64,000 bases of DNA from Flagellimonas onchidii (GTDB taxonomy: Bacteria; Bacteroidota; Bacteroidia; Flavobacteriales; Flavobacteriaceae). Both the position numbers and the translations under genes were made by a program. The stretch's first letter is position 1. Each line of letters opens with the position of its first letter. A model generated the notes under the pieces. The model made no database searches. It was given only the letters and a program-made list of their open reading frames with translations, and was not told the DNA's origin. The DNA is taken from contig NZ_SRXX01000004.1 in assembly GCF_004804315.1 (NCBI RefSeq), positions 230,188 through 294,187 of the forward strand. The letters run 5' to 3'. Shown one piece after another: positions 18,606 to 25,271 of the stretch.

Positions 18606-19484
18606 TTATTTTCCAATCGAAACTATCTTTTCGGTACAGATGGTCTCGGTAAGCTGTTTTAGCTCTTTTACTTTTTCTGCCAGATACTCAAGTTCGGTTT
18701 TGGTAATCTGGTACTCATCCATTTTATAGCGGGCATCGATATAGGCGCGCTTAAGCAGTTCAAAAAGGTGTTTTTCGGTATCGGTGGTCTTGGGGAAAAC
18801 CGCAAAGCGCCTATCGCACATTTCCACTTTGATGCCCAGACTCTCCAAATTATGGTCTTTAGGACGGTAATCGGTAAAGACCAACAAAATAGTCGTGTAA
18901 TAGCGCTCAGTGGCTTGATGGAGCATAAAAGCTGCGTTCTTGAAAAAATCTGAATCAGCCTCACCTCTTTTAAAATTAGTTTCAAAATCCAGATAAAACA
19001 TATTCGCACTTTTGAACCATTGGTCAAAATATTCCTGTGCTTTTTGCTGGTACTGCTCAGGGGTCAATTTTTTGGAGTGGGCGAGTTTAAATTTTGCCGA
19101 ATTGTACAGCACTACGCCCTCTTCTTTAATATCCTTAAAAAAGTAGTTGCCCATGGCCAAAGAAGCGTTCAGTTGCTTTATGCCATGAAAGATCAGGCTG
19201 ACAGGCGTGGTGACTTTTCCCGTAGTGACCAATTCGGCCTTGATCTTATCCTCTATCCGGAATTTTTGTTTGAGGTCTTCGTGAGTAATCACCACTAGGA
19301 TGTCAAAATCGCTGCGATATTCGTAGGTGATGCCTTTTTCCACATACTGGTCCTCTACCCAATTACCACGCGCATAGCTACCGAAGAGGATGACCATTTC
19401 CACCAATTTATGGGCGGATAACTGCTCGGCGAGCAACTCAAGTTCTTCTTGTTTGGATTTGGGCAGGTGGTTCAATGCTTTCAC
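18606..19484 (-). CDS. Nucleotidyltransferase-HEPN fusion protein
   Basis: A 292-residue protein starting at a GTG codon. Residues ~20-110 form a minimal nucleotidyltransferase: VILFGSYARGNW carries the G-S motif (35-36), and SDFDILVVI supplies the two metal-binding aspartates (59, 61). Residues ~150-285 are a HEPN domain (FKNAAFMLHQATERYYTTIL, RPKDHNLESLG). MNT and HEPN proteins often act as antitoxin and toxin pairs in which the nucleotidyltransferase AMPylates the HEPN ribonuclease; fused single-gene forms are common in Bacteroidota, but their role is less clear. The residues RPKDH give R-x3-H, not the R-x4-6-H of active HEPN ribonucleases, so the RNase activity may be absent. Its base composition is less AT-rich than the flanking cassettes. 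Confidence 0.85.
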   Translation of the reverse strand: MKALNHLPKSKQEELELLAEQLSAHKLVEMVILFGSYARGNWVEDQYVEKGITYEYRSDFDILVVITHEDLKQKFRIEDKIKAELVTTGKVTTPVSLIFHGIKQLNASLAMGNYFFKDIKEEGVVLYNSAKFKLAHSKKLTPEQYQQKAQEYFDQWFKSANMFYLDFETNFKRGEADSDFFKNAAFMLHQATERYYTTILLVFTDYRPKDHNLESLGIKVEMCDRRFAVFPKTTDTEKHLFELLKRAYIDARYKMDEYQITKTELEYLAEKVKELKQLTETICTEKIVSIGK

Positions 19485-19530
19485 AAATGCAAGGTAAGGA
19501 TTATTGGGATTTGGAGATTTGGGATGACAC

Positions 19531-19649
19531 TTATCGGTCTCGGCTATGAGTAGTTGCGTGGTTTAGCACTTAACTTTGCAAGTACACACCTAACTGAAAA
19601 TCCGCGTGGATTTTCAGAAGTAGGCGAAAACAAGCAATTACTTATAGCC
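19531..19649 (-). repeat. Type A hairpin repeat, copy 2 (encodes the end of the MerR gene)
   Basis: GGCTATGAGTAGTTGC (19542-19557) pairs with GCAATTACTTATAGCC (19634-19649) over 16 positions with two G-T wobbles. Inside, CTGAAAATCC-GCGT-GGATTTTCAG (19594-19617) is a perfect 10-bp stem. The right arm contains the last codons and the TAA stop of the MerR gene. The first 18 bases are identical to the copy at 15904. Confidence 0.65.
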
Positions 19650-19976
19650 ATTGTCAGCTGCTGCCTTTTTTAATTTTTTGAGAGTTTGTTCAATCATTTC
19701 CATTCTCTTTTTCACTTTTTCAGCCGAAGCGTCCAAAGTATAACCTTCCTCCAAAAGTTCTTTGATTAGCAACATTTTTTTGATGTTTTTATAATCGTAA
19801 CGCCTGTTTTTTCCTTCTTCTTCAGTCAAGCTCGTTATGATTCCTTTGTCTTCCCAATATCGTATTCGCCTTGTCGGAATGCCCGTAATTTGTGAAACTT
19901 CTCCAATTCCAATGATTACTTTATCCAGAAAATCAAAGTCAAATGACAAATCTGTCATGTTATCTTTTTTGCTCAT
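19638..19976 (-). CDS. MerR-family transcription regulator
   Basis: A 112-residue protein with the MerR winged-helix pattern: IGEVSQITGIPTRRIRYWEDKGIITSLTE, KNRRYDYKNIKKMLLIKELLEEGYTLDAS, then a C-terminal coiled coil (about 80-108). There is no separate effector domain, so it is a short, minimal MerR. It is divergent from the NTF2-like/isochorismatase operon, and the 78 bases between them contain two near-identical 17-bp inverted repeats, so it probably controls both itself and that operon. The last residues (NGYK) and the stop are encoded inside the hairpin repeat at the cassette edge. Confidence 0.88.
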   Translation of the reverse strand: MSKKDNMTDLSFDFDFLDKVIIGIGEVSQITGIPTRRIRYWEDKGIITSLTEEEGKNRRYDYKNIKKMLLIKELLEEGYTLDASAEKVKKRMEMIEQTLKKLKKAAADNGYK

Positions 19977-19977
19977 T

Positions 19978-20051
19978 TTGTAAATAAATTACAATAATTG
20001 TTGTAAAAGTAAACAATATTCAGTTGTTTTGAAATTGTAAATAATCTACAA
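19978..20051. promoter_or_regulatory. Divergent promoter with three TTGT...ACAA inverted repeats (probable MerR operators)
   Basis: TTGTAAATAAATTACAA (19978-19994) and TTGTAAATAATCTACAA (20035-20051) are identical at 15 of 17 positions, and each is an inverted repeat. A shorter relative, TTGT-N8-ACAA, lies between them at 20001-20016. One full site touches the MerR start and the other ends 3 bases before the NTF2-like start. The symmetric placement suggests autoregulation and control of the divergent operon. Confidence 0.6.
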
Positions 20052-20054
20052 ATA

Positions 20055-20528
20055 ATGAAAATAAACATCAAGCCAGTTTTAGTAGTATTACTTTTAATGC
20101 TGTTCAACACTCTAAATGCTCAAAATAATTTTGAAATGGAAGAAACAAGAATTAAAAATTTAATTGAAAATTGCTATTTAAATGGTGCATTGAACGAGAT
20201 GAACACTGATGCAATGTATGAGGGGTATCATCCTGATTTTGCTATTTTTTATGCACAGGGAAAAGAATTGGGAAAGCTGCCTTTGAATGTTTGGGTAAAA
20301 ATGGTTTACGATTATAAAAGAAGCTTTGACGATAGTGGTCTAAGGAAGTTTGAATATGAATTTGTCCAAATTGATATCAATGAAACCGCAGCATTTGTAA
20401 AACTTAAACTTATGAGAAACGGAGTATTAGTTTTTACAGATTTACTCACGTTGTTAAAGTTTGAAAATGGATGGAAAATAGTGACTAAAATATACCATTC
20501 TCATATCGAAAACCCTTGGAAATTATGA
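20055..20528 (+). CDS. Secreted NTF2-like (SnoaL/lumazine-binding-like) protein
   Basis: A 157-residue protein with a cleavable signal peptide (VLLLMLFNTLNAQ) followed by an NTF2-like cone fold: ETRIKNLIENCYLNGALNEMN, MYEGYHPDFAIFYA, then FVKLKLMRNGVLVFTDLLTLLKFENGWKIVTKIYHSH. Such proteins bind small hydrophobic molecules or act as isomerases, and this one has no diagnostic catalytic residues. It is the first gene of a three-gene operon: the next gene overlaps its stop in ATGA. The substrate is unknown. Confidence 0.82.
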   Translation: MKINIKPVLVVLLLMLFNTLNAQNNFEMEETRIKNLIENCYLNGALNEMNTDAMYEGYHPDFAIFYAQGKELGKLPLNVWVKMVYDYKRSFDDSGLRKFEYEFVQIDINETAAFVKLKLMRNGVLVFTDLLTLLKFENGWKIVTKIYHSHIENPWKL

Positions 20529-21115
20529 AAAAATCGGCTTTAATCTTAATTGAAACCCAAAACGAATGGATGCACGGCAATGGAAAACTTTTTAAACTAT
20601 TGGTGGAAGATAGGGAAATGATGTATGAGTCGATTTCTAATATTACAAAAGTGTTAGATTTTGCTCGTAAAAATAATATTGAAGCTATTCACGTTGGATT
20701 GCGTTTTCAAAAAGGTTATCCCGAATTGGCGAACGGAAAAAGTGGTTTGCGAAAAGCCATTCCAAATGCCAGAACATTTTTAATTGATGGTTTTGGTTCT
20801 CAATTTTATGAAACTGTAAAGCCGACTGAAAACGAGTTTATTGTTACGGGTAGAATTGGTGCTAGTGGTTTTACAGGGTCTAATTTAGATGCATATTTGC
20901 GAAACAACAAAATCGAGAATCTGTATTTGGTCGGTTATGCTACTCACGTTTGTGTGGAAAGTACTTTGCGTGATGCCCACGACAAAGGCTACAATACGTT
21001 TCTGATTTCAGACGCGACCTCAGCTTTCAGTAGAAAGCAACAAGATTATGTTCTAAACGAAATTGTCCATCATTTTGGCGAACACTTAACAACCGAAGAA
21101 TTTACGAATGAATAA
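20525..21115 (+). CDS. Isochorismatase-family cysteine hydrolase
   Basis: Start at the ATG at 20525, which overlaps the previous stop (ATGA); an in-frame TTG at 20516 is less likely. The 196-residue protein has the isochorismatase-like fold: ALILIETQNEW at the start, a middle LRKAIPNARTFLIDGFG, and YLVGYATHVCVESTLRDAHDKGY, which contains the nucleophilic cysteine. The catalytic aspartate of the usual L-D-x-Q position is glutamate here (E10), and the usual lysine region reads VTGRIGASGF, so two triad positions appear conservatively changed. The family hydrolyses C-N or C-O bonds in small molecules; the substrate is unknown. Confidence 0.85.
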   Translation: MKKSALILIETQNEWMHGNGKLFKLLVEDREMMYESISNITKVLDFARKNNIEAIHVGLRFQKGYPELANGKSGLRKAIPNARTFLIDGFGSQFYETVKPTENEFIVTGRIGASGFTGSNLDAYLRNNKIENLYLVGYATHVCVESTLRDAHDKGYNTFLISDATSAFSRKQQDYVLNEIVHHFGEHLTTEEFTNE

Positions 21116-21317
21116 AGAATTGAAACGAACATTGCGGTTTGTATCGAAGATTGCCGTTCCGCTTTGTTTTGTCAATAGCTTGGTTTTGAGTTGTGTTCCG
21201 TCAAATCTCCTTTCGGATTGGTCAATTCGTTTTTTCTTCAGTTTGATTTTGACTTTTCCACAAGCCGTTCTTTATGTTTCGTTTATAAAATGGTTTGATA
21301 ATAGACGGAAAAGTTAA
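21108..21317 (+). CDS. Small two-helix membrane protein (DUF2798-like)
   Basis: A 69-residue protein with two predicted membrane segments (IAVPLCFVNSLVLSCV and FFFSLILTFPQAVLYVSFI) and a basic C-terminus. Size, spacing and charge fit the DUF2798 family, whose function is unknown. It begins inside the previous gene (ATGAATAA overlap), so it is translationally coupled to the isochorismatase gene. The right-hand hairpin of the cassette begins about 20 bases after its stop. Confidence 0.6.
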   Translation: MNKELKRTLRFVSKIAVPLCFVNSLVLSCVPSNLLSDWSIRFFFSLILTFPQAVLYVSFIKWFDNRRKS

Positions 21318-21336
21318 TTTTTGACGGTTCTATTTT

Positions 21337-21440
21337 GGTTGCAGCTAACGTTTAAGCTAAAAATCGTTTCAATGATTCTTTAGCAACCGATAAGTGAAGT
21401 TCGGGAAATTCTGTCTAAAAACACAACCGAAATTGATGGA
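21337..21440 (+). repeat. Type B hairpin repeat, copy 2
   Basis: GGTTGC (21337-21342) pairs with GCAACC (21383-21388). Within it, GCTAAAAATC pairs with GATTCTTTAGC around a GTTTCAAT loop, with one bulged base. It ends in ACCGATAAGTG, the inverse of the left cassette end. The following ~45 bases (GAAGTTCGGGAAATTCTGT, then CCGAAATTGATGG) are similar to the sequence after the copy at 18325, so the repeated unit extends beyond the inverted end. Confidence 0.6.
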
Positions 21441-21469
21441 TGATTTTTACTTTATTCCTTTTCGTTTGG

Positions 21470-21489
21470 ATTCCCATTTTCATGGGAAT
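21470..21489. repeat. Short palindromic intergenic repeat
   Basis: A perfect 8-bp stem, ATTCCCAT-TTTC-ATGGGAAT, lies 16 bases beyond the 3' end of the phosphoesterase-barrel gene. It has no T run on either strand, so I read it as a dispersed palindrome of the GGAATGACAG type, not a terminator. Confidence 0.5.
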
Positions 21490-21504
21490 GACAGTCTTAT
21501 AGTA

Positions 21505-24500
21505 TTAAAACCCAAACCCCACCCCAAAGGCAAAGCGCATTCCGTCCACGCTGTTGAACAATCCAAAATTGGCAGAAAGCACATCGGCTCCGTTTAAAAA
21601 GAAACCTCCTCCGTAAGAATTGTGCCATTTATTGGAATCATCTCCTGGGAACCACACCCTTCCATAATCAAATCCGCCATAAATACCCGGGGTAACGGGA
21701 AGCAATCCGGTTTGTCGGCTCCTAAAACTTAAACGTAGGTCTGTGTTTTGGTAAAAGGCTGATTTCCCCGTAAACCTTTGGAATCGGAATCCACGAAGTC
21801 CGTTATTGGCACCGATATTCGCACCTTGGTAAAATTCAAAATCATCCCCAATATTAATATGTCCCTTGATTTTGGTCGCCAAAACCAACTTTCCATTCGA
21901 ACATAGTTTATGATCAATTGACAAACTTGGAATAAAGTACCCGAATGCCCTATCAGAATCGTTAAGGTTCATTTTATAACCTCCGTGCAGTGAAAAGCTC
22001 ATTCCCATGGTCGGGAATGCTTCGTTATCAGTATTGGAATAGGAATACTCGGCATCAACACCAAAAAAGCTCTGTTCACTTTCTTCCCCATTTTGCACAT
22101 AAAATTGATTAATGAACCGGTCTTCGGTCTCTTCCACTTCGATATCCTCATAAGACACTCCCAAACGCACTTTAGAGCCCAAATAACCTCTCCACACCAA
22201 GGAGGGAGCAAATTTTATGGTGCTCATTCTCACCCGGTTAAAGTCCAGCTCCAGCGGTTCGTCATCATCATTATTTTCTGTTTCATTACCAAAACCAAAG
22301 AAATTGATGGTAAAATTAGGGCTGGTAAATCTGGCATCCAGTTCTAGGTTGACCCCTTCAAAAATGTTGGCGAATTCTCCATTATACCCAAAGTCGAAGC
22401 CATTGGTGGCAAAGTAATAAGACCCGTTTAAAATGTGTCGTTGTGTAAATGGGTTTTGCCTAAAACCATTAAAAAGGTAAGTGTTGGTAAATCCAATTCG
22501 AAATCCATCATCCGGATTGGCCCCAAAGGTGGGCAAAAATTGGTTGTTGCTGGCCTTTATCTTCAAGAACTCATAGGTATTGGTGTCGTAATCATTGATT
22601 CTGTGCAATTTTCCACCAAACGCTTCGTCGTATGTGTTCTTTTTGCTCTTAAAATCATAGGTATGCACCTTTTTTGACTTCTCAGTGATTTTATAGACAT
22701 CGTTGTTCTGTCCACCTACAATGCGAACCTTGATTTTTGAGGTTTTGGTGCTTACATCAAAAACATCGTCGTCATCCAAACCATACACCCAGACTTCCTT
22801 TGTATGTTCTGGGCGATATGTTTTTTGAAAGAACAGGTCTTTCTTCTCGCCATTTTTAATGCGATACCCCCTAACTTCCAAATCCCCATTTGGAGCAGAT
22901 ACAATAGTAAAATAATCATCTTTATCCGTTCCAGTAACCACACTGTATTTATTGATTACCCTAAAATACTCCCGAGCCGTATCCACTAAGCTTCTTTTTC
23001 TTGATAACAGGTGTTTCTTTATTTTTTGAACGGTTTCATCCCTTACTTCCTCGGGAAAATTCAAAAGGGCCTTGTCAATGGTCGCTTCGGTGATATGCTG
23101 TTGAATGTATTTTGCCTGCTCCATCCATGTGTTCATATCAATTTCAGAAAGAAGTGCCATATCCAATGCAAATGTGCGGGGCGAAGAGGTAAATCCTTTT
23201 ACGCTTCTGATTTCCTCATCAAAGCCCTCAAAAATTCGAAGCGCTGGAACTGCGCGTGAACCGAACCCAAGCACAAAACCATCTCCCCATCGGGAATAGG
23301 CCTGATCCCTATCCCTAGGAATGGGTTCATATATTTTTGTGCCATCTTCCCCTTTGAATTCTGCCCAACGCCACTGATCTACGTGACGATCCCAATCACC
23401 TATCAACATATCGAACAATCGAGCTCTGGCATATGTTTTTCCATCCAAACGATACTTTTCGTCCTTTCTGAGCTTTTTAATCAAGTCGTAGGTACTTTCA
23501 ATTTTCTTTGTTTTCCCAAAACTTTCCAAATCTGAATGTCCATCAGAAACGTGTTCCTCTATCATGTACAGTCCATCACCAAAATCAGTGTTAAATCCAG
23601 CCAAAACAGCTTGTTTAGGCACATAAAATAATTTAGGGTTGGTATGGTAGATTTCAACGGCATCGGAAAGCGCACCAACTGTAAATGGAGCATAAGGGTG
23701 GGCTCCGGTGTACAAATCCAATAACAGTTTTTCGGTATAGGTATCATCGAATTTGCCAATCACAAATTGCTCTTGAAAGGCAATGGCCTGAAGATAACGT
23801 TCGGCGCTTTTGCGCAAGTCTCGCATCACATATTGTTTACCTTCCTTGTCTTTTAACCGTAACGAATTGGATTGGTTTCCCCCTCCCTTTCTTACTACGG
23901 AAAGCCCTCCATAAAGGGTGTCAAGCAAAACCATTGGCGCCTTTACCTTGGTTCCGTAATACTTTCTGTACCGCTCGCCCCAAAGCCATTTATGAAATCC
24001 GCTTTTATCAATTTCTTCGTCAGTATAAATGGATGCGCTCTTATACTTGGGAAAGTCATTGCCATATGATGCAATTTTAGTAGAAGTATTCGGTGGAAGT
24101 ACCTGAGTTTGATATAACAACTCTTGTGGATTCTCATTTGCTCCATAAAAATCAACGGCTGATGACCCGTCAGTAAAAATCTTTAAAACCGCATAACCAG
24201 TTTTTCCTGTGGAAAATTTACTGCCATTCAGCAATCGAGTCGCGCCTTTTTTGGCTCCAGAACCACTTACAATCTGTGGTATTCCATTTTCAACAATATA
24301 TTGCAAAGTGTGCTCATGTCCGGAAACAAAAACCACCTTATCCGAGTATTGGGATAGCGTTACAATCCGGTTTTTTAATCTGTTGTACATTTTGTTGGAC
24401 AAATCTGTAATGGAAGCTCCAGATGTTTCTCGCAGCAAATTTGCCAGTGAACCGATCACTGGAAGCGGAAAGCTGCCACCGCTAGGATTCATATGTTGCT

Positions 24501-25218
24501 TAAAGGAGAAATATCCGCCATGGGAACCATACGTGAACATGGGATGGTGCATGGCAATAATGGTGGTTTTATCCACATTTTTTTTGATCAGGCCTTCCAA
24601 TTCTTCAAAAAACCTACCACGTGACTTAATCTCACAATCATCATTCATTGTGGGATGCTTGTCCCAATTGGTCAAATACCATTCTGTATCGATGGCAATG
24701 ACAAGGGTGTTGTCACTTATTTCAATCTTTTCAATCGGGCAGCCATTGTCGGGCAAGAACACTTCCTTACTATCCAATACTTTTTGAATATACTTTTCCT
24801 GACGTTCCAATCCTTTAAGGCCTTTGCTATACCAATCATGGTTCCCTGGAATAAAAACAGTTTTTCCCTTAAATTCCTCAACTGTGCCCAATTGGGCATC
24901 CAAATGGTTTTTGGCCAACTCATGACCTTTTGGGTCATCCTTCTTGCTTGGAAATCCGGCCGGATAAATATTATCTCCTAAAAATAGCACCGTGCTATTC
25001 TTATTTGCTTTTGCCAAGAGCTGCTTGAACTTTTTCAGCGTTGAATTCATATCACCCATGGGTGATTTCCCTGCATCTCCAATCAAATAAAAGGTATGTT
25101 CTATTTCTTTTCCACTGGAAACATTCCCTTGAACAAATGGTGTCTCGTATTTTGCTTCATAGGTTGCACAACTTGTTGCAAGAACCAATAAAAGTGCAGC
25201 TAAGTAATGTTTTTTCAT
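21505..25218 (-). CDS. Metallophosphoesterase / kinase-like / BamA-type outer-membrane barrel fusion
   Basis: A 1,237-residue lipoprotein-type precursor (LATSC, Cys17). Residues ~40-350 are a calcineurin-like phosphoesterase with every metal site: D48 in IGDAG, GDN 81-83, GNHD 125-128, HH 224-225, GHEH 300-303. Residues ~900-1237 are a BamA/TamA-like surface-antigen barrel, with GANNGLRGFRFQRF near the end of the barrel and a final phenylalanine. The region between is not usually annotated. It contains YVMRDLRK (463-470), a hinge-like GLYMIEEH (549-556), RLFDMLIGDWDRH (600-612) and PIPRDRDQA (632-640), a layout like the N-lobe, catalytic D and metal D of HipA/FAM20C-type kinases. That kinase reading is my inference. 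It is divergent from the HD-PycTM gene. Confidence 0.85.
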   Translation of the reverse strand: MKKHYLAALLLVLATSCATYEAKYETPFVQGNVSSGKEIEHTFYLIGDAGKSPMGDMNSTLKKFKQLLAKANKNSTVLFLGDNIYPAGFPSKKDDPKGHELAKNHLDAQLGTVEEFKGKTVFIPGNHDWYSKGLKGLERQEKYIQKVLDSKEVFLPDNGCPIEKIEISDNTLVIAIDTEWYLTNWDKHPTMNDDCEIKSRGRFFEELEGLIKKNVDKTTIIAMHHPMFTYGSHGGYFSFKQHMNPSGGSFPLPVIGSLANLLRETSGASITDLSNKMYNRLKNRIVTLSQYSDKVVFVSGHEHTLQYIVENGIPQIVSGSGAKKGATRLLNGSKFSTGKTGYAVLKIFTDGSSAVDFYGANENPQELLYQTQVLPPNTSTKIASYGNDFPKYKSASIYTDEEIDKSGFHKWLWGERYRKYYGTKVKAPMVLLDTLYGGLSVVRKGGGNQSNSLRLKDKEGKQYVMRDLRKSAERYLQAIAFQEQFVIGKFDDTYTEKLLLDLYTGAHPYAPFTVGALSDAVEIYHTNPKLFYVPKQAVLAGFNTDFGDGLYMIEEHVSDGHSDLESFGKTKKIESTYDLIKKLRKDEKYRLDGKTYARARLFDMLIGDWDRHVDQWRWAEFKGEDGTKIYEPIPRDRDQAYSRWGDGFVLGFGSRAVPALRIFEGFDEEIRSVKGFTSSPRTFALDMALLSEIDMNTWMEQAKYIQQHITEATIDKALLNFPEEVRDETVQKIKKHLLSRKRSLVDTAREYFRVINKYSVVTGTDKDDYFTIVSAPNGDLEVRGYRIKNGEKKDLFFQKTYRPEHTKEVWVYGLDDDDVFDVSTKTSKIKVRIVGGQNNDVYKITEKSKKVHTYDFKSKKNTYDEAFGGKLHRINDYDTNTYEFLKIKASNNQFLPTFGANPDDGFRIGFTNTYLFNGFRQNPFTQRHILNGSYYFATNGFDFGYNGEFANIFEGVNLELDARFTSPNFTINFFGFGNETENNDDDEPLELDFNRVRMSTIKFAPSLVWRGYLGSKVRLGVSYEDIEVEETEDRFINQFYVQNGEESEQSFFGVDAEYSYSNTDNEAFPTMGMSFSLHGGYKMNLNDSDRAFGYFIPSLSIDHKLCSNGKLVLATKIKGHINIGDDFEFYQGANIGANNGLRGFRFQRFTGKSAFYQNTDLRLSFRSRQTGLLPVTPGIYGGFDYGRVWFPGDDSNKWHNSYGGGFFLNGADVLSANFGLFNSVDGMRFAFGVGFGF

Positions 25219-25271
25219 ATATCTGAGGTTGATTCCAAAATTTTGTATTTTGGAGAATTCAAAGTATTGTT

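Larger units (their letters stand above)
19528..21396. mobile_element. Candidate cassette 2: MerR + NTF2/isochorismatase/DUF2798 between 11-bp inverted repeats
   Basis: The 1,869-bp segment begins with CACTTATCGGT and ends with its exact reverse complement, ACCGATAAGTG. Inside are a divergent regulator and a three-gene operon, and no transposase or integrase. Both ends fold into hairpins (19542-19649 and 21337-21388). The paired end types recur around the group at 15904-18376. I infer a non-autonomous mobile unit; the element class is not one I can name. Confidence 0.5.

Noticed and set aside
19531..19649. Reading the type A hairpin as a classical integron attC site
   Set aside because: It folds like one, but I find no GTTRRRY core and no integrase in the window.
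24209..24787. A 192-codon open frame antisense to the phosphoesterase-barrel gene
   Set aside because: It lies fully within a strongly supported gene with intact motifs on the other strand; its translation is cysteine- and serine-rich with no domain.
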